From assembly GCA_030278955.1 (NCBI GenBank), contig JAOANR010000010.1:27344174-27408173 (forward strand): DNA of 64,000 bases, written 5' to 3'. The notes under the pieces are model-generated. The model searched no databases. It had not been told where the DNA came from and saw only the letters and a program-made list of their open reading frames with translations. A program made the position numbers and the translations under genes. Shown piece by piece: positions 43,566 to 55,830 of this stretch (its first letter is position 1; every line of letters starts with the position of its first letter). This DNA is from Hygrophila difformis. Its lineage: Eukaryota > Streptophyta > Magnoliopsida > Lamiales > Acanthaceae.

Positions 43566-45535
43566 ATGAAAATTTATTTTTTTGTAAATCTATTTTTTAA
43601 GAAATACGTCATTAATATATATTTTAACAGATTTGTAATTGACGGAATAACAAATATAAATCTAGCTTTGTTAGAAATTGAAATACTGATTGCTGCAAAT
43701 TTTATAGATTGGAAAATTTTCTCTGAAATGGCGGTACTGAATGAAGTTTTAACGTCTAAAACAGATAATCTATTGATACTAGAAGAGAAATATTATAATA
43801 AGGAAGAAATGAAGGCGTATCATGCTAAGCTATTACCTTTATTGATTAATGAGTAGATGAATGTTTATAATAAAATAATGTATGCAGTTGATAGTGATGA
43901 GGGTTGATTCTTTTTTCTTTACGTGATGGAACTGAGAAGACACTTATCGATAATTTATCTAGAAAACATTATGTTAGCCCTTCATAGGAGAAATGCTATT
44001 GTATTGCATGTAGAATCCAGTGGAATAGCATCATACTCCTTCCAAAAGGTAGAACTGAACATTATAGAATTGATATTCCACTAGATTGTGACGGGAATTC
44101 TACATACAAAAACTTATCCCATAAATTTTTTCAACCTTTCTTCTCATTGAAACAAAGCTCAAGATTTGGGATGAAAATTCTTGATTGGTAGAATGATTAT
44201 GAGCCCGTCTGAATTAACCAAATTCCCTATTCAATTTCATAGGAAAAAAGTCACACTCGCATTTTGTTTTACTATGACTATAAAAAATTCAAAGTCATTT
44301 TTTAAAGAAGGTTGGACTCTATCTCCAAAAATTATTATTTTTTACCTATGTTAGTGATATGCTGCAATATCTCGTGTCACTGGAAAGAGGGGACTCGAAG
44401 TATTAATATGTAATTAAGATGGATTAACCCAAGATACTACAAGAAATGTTATTTATAATAAAAATTATATATGACATAAATTTGCATAATGAATTCTTCA
44501 TGTAGGTTATGGTAATTTGTAAATCTGGTATAGATCCTGAAGATGTACAATTTGATGTGACATTTCCAGATTATAATTTTATAAATTCTACAGGAGATCC
44601 TGTAGCGGCAATTGTTTAGAGTACTTATACACATATAAAATGCACCACTTCAAATCTAGATATTTTTAAAGATATTGCTATATTATTCCCTACCAACGAG
44701 ATTGTTGGTACGATCAATGATTAAATCATAGAACGTATGTCTGTAAATAAAAATGTATATATATCAGTTCTAATAATATTTGTCAAGATAATGAAAACAT
44801 AGATAATGCCAATAAATTATTTTCACTATAATATCTAAACACAATCAATTGTTATGGATTACCGAATCATGAAATAACGTTGAATTAGGGTTGCATAATC
44901 ATGCTTATTAGGAATATAGATACATCAAATAAAGTATGCAATATAAGTAGGTTGATAGTAACCAAGATGCAGAACCATATTACTGAGGTTAAACTACTTT
45001 TTGAAAAAGCATGAAAGTAAATTCTTGATTGGTAGAATGATTATGAACATATCTGATTTAACCAAACTCCTGATTCGATTTCAAATGAGAAAATTTCAAC
45101 TTGTAGTTTGTTTTGTTATGATTATAAACAAAAGTCAATGTCAATTTTCAAAGAATGTTGGACTTTATCTTCCAAAACCAGTTTTTGCCATGAATAGTTA
45201 TGTTGCAATATTTCGCGTCACTAGCAAGATGTGGCTCAAAGTATTAATATGCAATTAAGAATGATTAACTCAAGATACCACAATAAATGTTGTTTATAAT
45301 AAAATTTATATATGACAGAAAATTTGCGAAATGAATACTTAATTTAGGTGATGGTATGGCCGGTATTGATTTTGAAGATCTACAATTAGATGTGACATTT
45401 CCGGATGATATTATTATAAACTGTACGGGTGATCCTATAGCGACAATTTTTAAGAGTACATAAACAAATATAAACTGTACTACTTCAAATTTAGACATTT
45501 TTAAAGATAGTACTATACTAGCCCCTAATAATTGA
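43566..45535 (+). pseudogene. Degenerate, rearranged Helitron (Pif1-type) helicase
   Basis: Pieces of the C-terminal helicase of plant Helitron RepHel proteins are readable with stops and shifts. At 43650-43856 is a segment NLALLEIEIL.., ending in KLLPLLINE. At 43857-44060 is the Walker A neighbourhood (MNVYNKIMYAVDSDEG, FFFLY, then VESSGIAS) with the P-loop broken by a one-base loss and a Gly change. At 44515-44720 is INSTGDPVAAIV..ILFPTNEIVGTIND. At 44750-45000 are remnants around LPNHEI and RLIVTKMQNHITEVKLL. At 45001-45258 is an open 85-codon C-terminal stretch (INKSQCQFSKNVGLYLPKPV.., YVAIFRVTSK). A C-terminal copy also occurs early (44170-44490) and a second TGDP segment late (45345-45535), so the gene is duplicated or shuffled. 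It is non-functional. Confidence 0.75.
44170..45535 (+). repeat. Diverged direct duplication inside the helicase relic
   Basis: 44170-44740 and 45005-45535 align over about 530 bp. Both start ..attcttgattggtagaatgattatga.., both include the Pif1-like C-terminal motif, then ..atgttgtttataat.., then the TGDP segment. The offset is about 830 bp. The order C-terminus then middle in each unit is not the natural protein order. Confidence 0.75.
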
Positions 45536-45990
45536 TTTTCAGGAATGAAATTTTCAGCAAATTGTGAGGAAATTTTTCACATTATGTTTAATACAAATAT
45601 ATAAATTTTGTTTTATTTTAATTTTAATTTCAAATTAAACAAAATATTATTTTTATAATTATTCTTATTGATCTGTTAAGCCAAAGAAGCTAAAGAAGGT
45701 ATAATATGATTTCTTAGTTTGTTTTAGAAATAATAAAATTATATTATCATGTACATCATCTTTCGAATAGATATAAAATATATAGCAACAGAGATGAGAA
45801 ATTTTGAAATATCTTCATTTTCATCATCTCAGAAAACTCGAATTAGTTTTCTCAAAAAATTATAAATATCTCCGAAATTTCCCCCGAAATTTCAATTATC
45901 TTTGAAATTTCCCTAAATTTATATGTCCGATATAGATACCGAAACCGATATTTAAAACCTTGGTGGTAACCAACAGACCAAGTATGCAGT
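45536..45990. other. AT-rich spacer
   Basis: No gene. Words similar to the 41540-41690 patch (CCCCGAAATTTCAATTATC..) occur near 45870-45930. Confidence 0.5.
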
Positions 45991-46975
45991 TGTAGAACAT
46001 AAATTTGATAGACAAGCAATTGCAAACGGTTTTATTAATTCACAAATCACAGTCTATACAATTTACAGAAATATAAATGAATTTAAGAACATCAAACGAT
46101 TTGTGGGTTCGATTTCTAGAACTCCTTTGATTCCTCCAACATTGAATACTTGGAAGTGTATTTGATACTTCCTCTATGGCTCTTTGGGATTTCTGCAGCG
46201 CTTTGTTGCTGTACTCTTCTTGAATGATTTTCCATCACTGAGTATATGAGTCTCAGTTTGTGAGTGTATGAGTCACCCTAATTTATGACCTCTATTTATA
46301 GAGTAAGGATGATGGACGGTGGGCATCATCCATGGGCGGTCTGTTTTGAGTGTCCATTGACTTGTTGGGTCTGTTTTGAGTGTCCATTGACTTGTTGGGT
46401 CTGTGGGTATTTTATTTGAATTTATCCACATCACCAATAAGGTTTATTTGGCTTGATGATTCAAGTAGCCCAATAAATATTAATAATTACTTTAAGCATT
46501 TAATTTATTTAAAATGCCTAAAAATAATTAAATTAATATTGAAATTACGCGTATCACATTTTTAATGACGAACAAAATTTACAGATGCTCCCTCGAGACT
46601 TGCTTAAGACGAAATATAAAATATTTGAAACGTGAACGAGTCTTGAAATATTTATTTTTGTCATGTGTCCATTTTGTTGAGCTTTTGAAATTTGTGGTTG
46701 TTATCATCAAATACGACCACCAACATATCAGTCTTGGCAAATCTTGGATTTGCGTAAACCCAAATCGAGCTCCAATTCACATGATATCTAATTTAAAACA
46801 TACTATTTGCTACCATCAAATGTCGTGTGAATATTTCAAATTGAACCCCTTTTTTCTGTGTCTGCGGCAATCGAGCAAAGAGGCATGTATTTTTTTTTTT
46901 TTTTTTCTCATCAATTTCCTTCTCGTTGACATATTTGAATCAAAACCTCAACTACTTCTTAGCTGAAGCATGCCA
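45991..46975 (-). mobile_element. Probable solo LTR
   Basis: The stretch begins TG and ends CA, with CAGT on both sides (45987-45990, 46976-46979). On the minus strand it has LTR order: a tandem 30-bp repeat in the upstream part, a TATA box (CTATAAATAGAGG near 46288-46300), a transcript-like R/U5 region, an AATAAAA near 46035, and an end ..TTCTACA. No second LTR, primer site or coding region of a matching element is nearby, so it would be the product of LTR-LTR recombination. A 4-bp rather than 5-bp duplication leaves some doubt. Confidence 0.5.
46341..46400. repeat. Perfect 30-bp tandem repeat, two copies
   Basis: The unit ctgttttgagtgtccattga.. is repeated head to tail at 46341-46370 and 46371-46400, upstream (minus strand) of the TATA box of the probable solo LTR, where enhancer-like repeats are common. 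Confidence 0.9.
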
Positions 46976-47479
46976 CAGTTAATTGAATGTGCTATTGTTG
47001 GAACTTTAACCAATCAATATGCTACACATGTTGTTGAACCTTAAAATATGGCCATATCTTCAACCAAAGTACCCTTTCTTGTTACCAGAGTCATCATACT
47101 TCTACCAGGAAGATATTATCAGATACAAATAATCATAAAATTAGATCAAATCTTGGTGTATGCTTTAAAATCTACCCGAAGTCACATTAAAATCTCATCA
47201 TATCCCATTTGAAGCCTATTTGTTAGGATCAAATCTTTATGTGAATATATCATACGGAGCACATTTTCAATAAATTTGGTTGATCAACAAATTATTGCAT
47301 TATATTGGCGCGGATCAAGGAAGGGAGTTTGTGAAGACTGAAGATGATGTTCGATGTGGGGCAACAATAGTTTTCGAAGAGCCGATCAAATCGAGAACAA
47401 GAACAATCTGAAGGCTGTATGTGACACAAGGCTGCCGTGAGGAACCACGGACTGCCGCTGCTCCGGTTGCCGCTTTCTG
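46976..47479. other. Spacer, becoming GC-richer toward 47479
   Basis: The last ~180 bp (from about 47300) are GC-rich and appear to continue, past the copia element, at 54729-54869 and then past the second copia at 63015. No gene assigned. Confidence 0.45.
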
Positions 47480-48086
47480 TGTAAGATTTTCTATGTTGAC
47501 TGGAAACGTGTTTTCATATAAATAACAGTAAACTGGATAAATATAATGCCTAGAAAATTAGTGAATCCGTGTTTCTACGCAAAATTTAAGAACTACGCAA
47601 TAAATTAATTACCTGCATTCATTGCTTGTTAATTCACCTCGTTCGTGCTTTCAATTATGGGTTTTTTTCCTGTCCTTGGCCTTCCTTTTCATGCCTACTT
47701 TGATGATTAGGAGAAACTTTTCTTTTCTGCAATGTAATCACAGTACTCTCTTCTTTTTCTTTTTGTGTATTTTTTTTTCTCTTCTAGTGTGTAAAACCAT
47801 TCTCACACTAATATATATATGCAAATATGCTATCCTATAATTAGGGAGAGTGGGCATAATGGAGTAAACCATTTTCTTTTAACTGCTCCTTAAAAACCAC
47901 TATTTTGAATGTATTTGACTGCATTCTGCTTAATAACAACGATACAACATTTAATTATGCCAGGATTGGGGAGTTAATTGCCAAACTCCAATTTGGGCTA
48001 TTTTAATCCATACCCCATCATCAAAAGTGGGCTCTAATGTCAAAACCAATTTAATTATACAAATGTGAGCCAATAATATTCCAACG
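47480..48086 (-). repeat. 3' LTR of the minus-strand copia element
   Basis: 607 bp and similar to 54120-54723 throughout, but with many substitutions, so the insertion is not recent. Confidence 0.9.
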
Positions 48087-48449
48087 TTCTCCCACTTTGG
48101 CTCACTTGATGAATATTGAAGATATGATAGATTTAAGTGTACACAATGTAATATCAACATTCAAATAATCCATACTTAAGTTAAAATAGATTGGATCATG
48201 GCGGTTGCACATCAGTTACCTTGACATGATTCATTCCATGTACCACAAACCACTTTAACTTAATACCATTTATATTGAGTTCAATATACAAGCCTCAATC
48301 TTTCTGGAAGATTTAACAAGTATTTCACGGTGCAACAATAATAGCTTTATTAGAATAACGTATATATACTTGAGCTCAGAATGTCATAACGTACGAGAGC
48401 AACATAAATTTAAAATATACGTAACGCAGAATCTAAGTTAACAATGATT

Positions 48450-51400
48450 TATCCATGACACCCATTCGTTCGAGATGTCCCATAAAGGTTTTGGGTGGCA
48501 ATCTTTTAGTTAACGGATCAACTACCATTAAGTTGGTGCTAATATGCTCAATTGACTCTATATGTTTTTGCACCTCATCTTTGACTACCAAGTACTTCAA
48601 TTCTAAATGTTTAGCACATTTTGAATACTTGTCATTCTTTGAAAAGAAGACAGGTGCAAAATTGTCACAATAAATAGTCAGCGGCTTGGATATACTTTCG
48701 ACAATCCCAAGCCCTGAAATAAAGTTTCATAGCCACAATCCATGAACAATAGCTTCAAAGCATGCCACAAATTCAGCTTCCATGGTGGATGCAACTATAA
48801 TAGACTGTTTTCCAGACTTCCAAGATACAGGTGCTCCAGCCAATAAAAACACATAGCCGAACGTAGACTTTCTCGTATCTGCACATCCGGCAAAATCTGA
48901 ATCTGAGTAGCCTATCACTTGAAGATGATAAACTCTTCTATACATGAGCATGCAATCCTTGGTGCCTAATGACTTTCTTTGCAGCTTTCCAATGTTCCAT
49001 ATCGGAATTAGTTTGATGCCGACCCAACATACAAACAACAAAGCTGATATCTGGCCGAGTACAAGTTCGAGCATACATTAAACTTCCCATCACTGAAGGA
49101 TACATAATTTTTTCCATTTCCTTTCGTTCTAAATCATTTCCAGGACATTGCATTTGACTGATGTCCCCTTTTTGATTTGGAACTATCCCAGCATAACACA
49201 TATCCATTCGGAAATTTCTCTAGAACTTTATTAATATAGGCCTTTTGAGACAAACCTAACAATCCTTGTGATCTATCCCGAAATATTTCAATCCCTATCA
49301 CATAGGATGCATCACGCATGTCTTTCATTTCAAAGTTCTTTGAGAGAAAACACTTATTCTCACGCAACGTTCCGAGATTGTTAGCAGCTAGTAGAATGTC
49401 ATCAACATATAGGACTAATATTACAAACTTGCTCCCACTAACCTTCGTATAGATACATCGATCAACAGTGTTTTCTATAAAACCATAGGATGTAATAGTG
49501 CTATTAAACTTCAAATACCACTGTCTGGAAGCTTGTTTTAGCCAATATATCGGCTTCTTTAGTTTACACACCAAATTTTCTTTTCCTATAGCCTTAAACC
49601 CTTCTGGTTGATCCATATATACTTCCTTTTCCAAATCTCCATTTAGGAAAGCAGTTTTAACATCTATTTGGTGAAGCTCTAAGTCATAATGAGCCACCAA
49701 ATCCAAAACAATTCTTAAAGAGTCTTTCTTTGATACCAGAGAGAAAGTCTCTTTATAATCAACGCCATTTTTTCTGAGTATAACCTCTGGCAATGAGTCT
49801 GGTTTTATATCGTTCGATGTTGCCATTTGAGTCACGTATGATTATAAAGATCCATCTACAACCGACTCGTTTAGACCCTTCTGGCAACTCTACTAAATCC
49901 CGAACACCATTGTCATCCATTGATTTTATCTCTTCTTTCATGGCATTTATCCATTTTCCAGAGTCATTACTATTCACTGCTTGACCAAATGTGATTGGTC
50001 TTCATCAATGCTTTGGTCTGCTTCATGCTGAAGGTTATATACCATATACTCTTCCGAAATAGCCGACCTTCTTTCCCTTACAAAACGCCTCAAAATGATT
50101 TCAGGTTGTGGTCGTTCATTCTGTATTGGTTCATTGTCTGTTATTTCATTCAATGGGATTTGATTATTATTGTGTTGTTCATGTACTCTCTGTGAAGGAG
50201 GTACGACTACAGGAACAATAACTTTATCAGAAACATCAAGTGAAGGTACATCAACTTGAATTTATGTAATATCAACCTTTCGTGGTTCCCCACTCCCATT
50301 GATCAAACCATTCTCAATGAACCGACATTGATTGATTCAATTATTCTTGTACTATGGTTAGGACAATAAAACCTATATCTTTTTGACCTTTCAGGATAGC
50401 TAATGAAGTAACCACTGACTGTCTTTGCATCAAGTTTCTTTTCATGTGGATTGTATACTCTTACTTCAGCTGGGCAACCCCAAACATGGAGATGCCTTAA
50501 ACTTGGTTTCCTACCTGTCCACGGTTCATAAGGAGTCTTAGGAACCGCCTTTGAAGGAACCCGATTTAGAAGATATGCTGCTGTTTTCAGTGCATACATC
50601 CATAAGGATAAAGGTAAAGAGCAATTGCTTAACATGCTCTTGACCATGTCCATTAAGGTATGATTTCTTCTCTCAGGAACTCCATTCTGCTAAGGTGTAC
50701 CAGGCATTGTGTATTGTGCACAAATGCCTCTACTTTTCAGGAAGTTTGCAAATGGATCAGGACATTGTCCACTTTCATCATATTTTCCATAATACTCACC
50801 ACCTCGATCAGATCTCACTATTTTCACTTTTCTCTCTAATTGCATTTCCATCTCATTAATGAACACGTCTAAGACATTCACTGATTGGAACTTTTCATGC
50901 AACAGATAGATATAAGCATATCGAGAGTAATCATCTATAAAAATGATGAAGTATTTTTCTCCACCACAATTTGGGATGTCAAATGGACCATAAATGTCAG
51001 TGTGTATTATTTCAAGAAGTTGATTACTTCGAGTAGCAACTTTCTTAAGTGTAGCTTTAGTTTGCTTTCCTTCAATGCAATCAACACACACAATCCAGTC
51101 ACTAAAATCTAATTGGGGTAGTATTTCACTTTTCACCAACCTCAATAACCTTTCTTTGGAAATGTGACCCAAACGTTGATGCCACAAAGAAGCAGAACAT
51201 TCATTCAGTGCACTATGTTTGATTCCACAATTGTTTTCAATATAAAACAAGGACTCAAAAAATTTATTCAAGATTGAAGTTATAAAGCCCATCTTGAATA
51301 AAACCTCTGCCATACAAAACATTGTTAAAAAACATTGTAAAATGTCCACAGGAAAATTCAAATTTAAAACAAATTTCATCTAATTTTCCTAAAGATACAA

Positions 51401-52430
51401 GATTTCTAGCACATTCAGGAACATAAAGACATTGATCCAAGTCAACATGATGACCAGTGTCAAGAACTAAGCGGTATGTCCCGATGCCCTCGATTCGTGC
51501 TTTCATTCTGTACCCCATGAACAAATGCTGTCCAGTTCCTCTTATGGGCTAGATCACAAGGAATCCCTGTAATATGTGAGACACATGAGTAGTAGCACCA
51601 GAATCTACCCACCAAGTATTATTAGGCACTTAAATAAGATTTGATTCAGAAACTACAAAACGATAATGAATACCTTTCTTCTCGAACCAAACATTTATCT
51701 TTGGACAATCTTTCTTTACATGTCCAGTCTTTCTGTAGAAGACGCAGGTCACTTTCTTCTCAACTTGGCCTCCAGCAACTCTCATAGTGGGGTTGCGTCA
51801 TTTCTTGCCTTTCTTTACTTGGTTTACTTTGCTGGTACTAGCACCATCATATGCAATAAGATGGACAGAGTGGTTCCTAATTTTCTTCAGTCTCCCCTCT
51901 TCCTGAACAAGCATGCCCTTAATTTTTTTCAGGTCCCACTTATCTTTTATGGTGTTATAATTCATCTGGAACTGGCCAAACTCAACAGGAAGAGAGTTCA
52001 TAATAAACTGAAAAAGGAACGATTAACTCACATCCATTCCCATTGCCTTAGGTCTTGCTGCCAGATTTGACATTTCTGTCACATGATCTTGGATTGGCTT
52101 AGACCAATCAAATTTCTTTGTGGTTAGCTCATTCATGAGCGTCCCCACGATGGATTTGTCTGCTAGGTCTGACTGGGAAAACTATGAACTCTTTGGCATT
52201 ATCTGTTTTGGGCATGGATGGCTTGATATTTTCTGCCATTGACATCCTCATCAAAATCAAGCTCAGCGTGTTTGACCTTTCCCAAGCCTCATAAAGAGAC
52301 CTGTCATTTTTAGTGCTTGAGTCTGTGATAGGAGCATGCTATTCATCAGACACAATGGCTAGATCCATATCCATTATGCCAAGTGTGAACTGAATCTGCT
52401 CATACCATTCCACAAAATTCAGCCCATTGA
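48450..52430 (-). pseudogene. Copia gag-pol, broken (minus-strand element)
   Basis: From right to left: a gag region (about 51680-52430) with a knuckle CVFYRKTGHVKKDC whose second Cys is Tyr; the protease active site WWVDSGATTHVS near 51600-51635; the protease end and GAG-pre-integrase (WHQRLGHISKERLL) in 50690-51524; integrase with HTDIYGPF.., IDDYSRYAYIY and a stop just before QNGV near 50690; reverse transcriptase in 49134-49977 with YVDDILLAAN; and RNase H ending near 48450 (TMEAEFVACFEA). At least four frame breaks separate these pieces. The leader between 52430 and the primer site at 54101 has no conserved frame. Confidence 0.88.
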
Positions 52431-54119
52431 ATTTCTCAATAGAGTTTCTTGAAGCCAAAAGATACACCGAAGCTGCATCAAATTACAGCAATTCATGCCC
52501 ATCCATTAGCGCTTTGAATAAAATAATAGATACAGACATACAATTTCAAATGCATTTAAGTTTACCTTTGGGCCAAACCCAAACACATAATTTTGTTCCT
52601 TTAATATACATAATGAGAAATAATTACAACGAAAAAATACTTAAAACATGCAATCTTTGGACATACATGCTGAATAAGCTAGATCATAGTGACCCACCTT
52701 CGGGCGGCCTAATGCATATGATTCAAATATAATTTAATGACTGAATTATAATTTACTTGGAAAAAATTAATGTATAAATAATTCACCTTTGGGTGAACCC
52801 ATTACACATAAACTCCAATAATGCCCGTCTAAATAATTCAATTTCAAGTATATAAAACTACATAGCATGAATAAATTAATAAATAAATATAATATCTTAA
52901 ATTTATTTATACAGAATACATACGAATAAACGGTTGGCATATGAATAACACCAAAACTTAAATCACACCGTAACCAAATGTGTAAAGTGACAGACATTGA
53001 TTATTAATCATATCTGAAAAAACCATTTTATTTGAGCACTAACTCTAAGTCCAGTAATACGAATTTCCATGCATTCAATTTCAACACATAAAACATCATA
53101 ATATTAATAAACTAATAAATAAAACTTAATTAATGGGTAAAAAATCTGGTATTTGAACGACCCACATTCACCTTGAAATAGTGGTCATTAAAACTACTAC
53201 AGATGCCTAGAAACACTGCAGACTTGATGGTTTCAGGGCTTTGCCACATCACTTTCATCTCCAACTAGTTATTATGGGAAGAAAACTTTTATTTTGATAG
53301 TTTCTGCGATTCCATGGCGATAGTTTCTATGATCACCTACGGAAATAGGAAAATAATCATCTCTCTCATCCAACCCAGCGAGTTCTATACTTGTAACGAG
53401 GTCTTACACTTTGCGAGAGCAATAAATTCCAATACTAATCGTGAAACACCATGAGCAGCAGGTATGTGGGCCCAAGCAGAGTTATCTAAACATCCCATCT
53501 TTTCCCTTGGTCAACAACCAAGAAAAGTGATTTCGAGTCTACTTCTGAACTACTCGTACAGGCTTTGTCTTTCTTAAGCTGTATGGAGGGAATTTTATTA
53601 TTGCCGAGACAATGGCCTACTTCTTCACATTCACCGTGCAATGCATGCAGTTATAGACAAAAGAATCATGGTATGCACTTTCAAAGTCTATTTGAACACA
53701 ACGCAAAACAGGTCAAATGTACCCAAATCTTGAACATGCCAGAACTATATAATCATATCAGAATAAAAAGAGTACCACTTTTCGGATATAAATTTTACCT
53801 GATATGTACAAGTTTCGAAATAGGGTAACATATTATAATATCATATCTGTAGTTTTTTTTTAAATAGATTCCAAATTTACAATATAATAAATAGAAACCA
53901 TATATCAATGTTGCAGAAAAATAGATCCATTTGAACTTTACGCAGATGTGAAAATTTTAAAAAAGATATATTATACCGACGTTCCAAAATAATATAAAAG
54001 CAAAACTTCACGGCTAAACACAAACATTTTGCGGAAAATAGTTTTAGGCGTGAACTTCAGATATATATGCAGATCGGCATGAGAAACAAGAATTTACACA
54101 CCCTGGCTTTTATACCACA

Positions 54120-54723
54120 TGTAAGATTTTCTATGTTTACTGTAAACACAGTTTCATATAAAATACAGTAAATTGAATAAATATAATGCCTAGGAAATTA
54201 GTGAATCGATGTTTCTACGTATAATTTAAGAACTACGCAATTAATTACTTACCTGCATCAATTGCTTGTTAATTCGCCTTGTTCCTGCATTCAATTATGG
54301 TTTTTTTTTCTCCCTCTCACTGGCCTTCCTTTTCACGCCTCCTTTGATGATCAAAAGAAACTTTTCTTTTCTGCAGTATATTCATCGTACTGTCTTCTTT
54401 TTCTTTCTGCGTATTTTCTTTTCTCTTCTAGTGTGTAAAACCATTCTCACACTATTATATATATGCAGATATAATATCCTATAATTAGGGAGAGTGGGCA
54501 TAGTAGAGTAAACCACTTTCTTATAACTGCTCCTTAAAAACTGCTATTTTAAATGTATTTGACTGCATTATGCTTAATAACAAATATTTAATTGGGACAG
54601 AATTGGGCAATTAATTTCCAAACTCCAATTTGGGCTGTTTTAATCCATACCCCATCATCAAAGGTGGGCTTTAATGCTAAAACCAATTTAATTATACAAA
54701 TGTGAGCCAATAATATTCCAACA
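54120..54723 (-). repeat. 5' LTR of the minus-strand copia element
   Basis: 604 bp, TG..CA. The primer binding site is adjacent on its plus-coordinate left side. Confidence 0.9.
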
Positions 54724-54728
54724 TTCTG

Positions 54729-54869
54729 TTGCCGTCCAACGCTAGCTATTGTGGACGCCACATCTGGCCTTTACACAGCCTAAACCAGTGCTATCGGTGC
54801 CACCGACATATCAATGCTGATCGCCAGGAGCCGCCGTTGCTTGCGATGCCACGTCCGCCCCTGCCGGGA
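54729..54869. other. GC-rich sequence between the two copia elements
   Basis: A short stretch rich in GCCGC and CCACG words, clearly different from its AT-rich neighbours. It starts ttgccgtcc.., which follows on from ..ggttgccgctttctg at 47463-47479, and it ends at the TGTCG target site of the second copia. It is therefore a piece of one older sequence interrupted twice. Its identity is unknown. Confidence 0.6.
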
Positions 54870-54874
54870 TGTCG

Positions 54875-55471
54875 TGTTGGAATATTGGCTCACATTTTAA
54901 TAATGAATTAATTTTGGTATTAAAGCCCACCTTTGATGATGGGATGTGGAAAAATTAGCCAAAATCAGAGTTTGAAATTAACTCCCATTCTTGGCCCAAA
55001 TTAAATGTTGTGCTATTGTTATTAAAAAGAATGCAGTCAAATGCTACATTCAAAATATCGGTTTTTAAGGAGCAATTATTATAAAGTGGTGTACTCCACT
55101 ATCCCATCTCTCCTTATTTTTAGGATATCATATGTGCATTTATAAGAGTGTGAGAACGGTTGAACACAATAGACGGGAAATGAAAATACGCAGAAAAAAG
55201 TGAGAGTGCGGTAGATATTGCAGAAAAGAGAAATTTCTCCTAATCATCAAGGAGTTGTGGAAAGGAAGGCTAAGGAGAGGAAAATTAATAGTTGAAAGCA
55301 AGAACGGGGCGAATTAACAAGTTATGGATGCAAATAAGTAATTAATTGAGTAGTTCATAAATTATATGTGTAGAAATATGAATTCACAAATTTACTTGGC
55401 ATTATATTTATAAAAGTTTTGCTGTATTTTTCATGAAATTATATTATACAGTAAACATAAAATTTCTTACA
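54875..55471 (+). repeat. 5' LTR of the plus-strand copia element
   Basis: 597 bp, starts TGTTGGAATATTGGC and ends CTTACA. Confidence 0.9.
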
Positions 55472-55473
55472 TG

Positions 55474-55485
55474 TGGTATCAGAGC
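55474..55485 (+). promoter_or_regulatory. Primer binding site, tRNA-iMet type
   Basis: TGGTATCAGAGC, two bases after the 5' LTR end. Confidence 0.9.
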
Positions 55486-55830
55486 ATGGTTGTATGAATT
55501 CTTGTTTCTCATGTTGATCTATGAATTAAATATGTTGTTCATGCCTAAAACTATTTTCTGCAGAATGTTTATTTTGAGTTTAGGTGTGAAATTCTTGTAT
55601 ATGTGTTATTCTGGAATGGAAAGTACGTATCTTTTTTTATTATTTTATTTTATTTTTTAAAATTTTAATATCCGCACAAAATTTGAATGGATCTATTTTT
55701 CTGCTCCATTGATATATAGTTTTTCACATATTATATTATTTTGTAGATGTGGAATTTGTTTAAAATTGCAGATATGATATCAAAATCCATTGCCTCTTAT
55801 ATCTATAGAATACTTAAAAATATTAAATTT

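Larger units (their letters stand above)
47480..54723 (-). mobile_element. Ty1/copia LTR retrotransposon, degenerate, minus strand
   Basis: LTRs are 47480-48086 (3') and 54120-54723 (5'). TTCTG is duplicated at 47475-47479 and 54724-54728. The 5' LTR starts TGTTGGAATATTGGC and ends CTTACA on the minus strand, and the 3' LTR start has mutated to CGTTGG. An iMet-like primer site (TGGTATAAAAGCC, with changes) is at 54101-54117, and the polypurine stretch AAAGTGGGAGAA lies before the 3' LTR. The domain order gag, protease, integrase, reverse transcriptase, RNase H is that of Ty1/copia. Stops and frame changes throughout make it non-autonomous. It is the same family as the plus-strand element at 54875-63009. 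Confidence 0.92.

Noticed and set aside
43566..43856. A free-standing 96-codon gene
   Set aside because: It aligns in order with the segment preceding the P-loop in Helitron helicases and continues, broken, downstream, so it is part of the relic.
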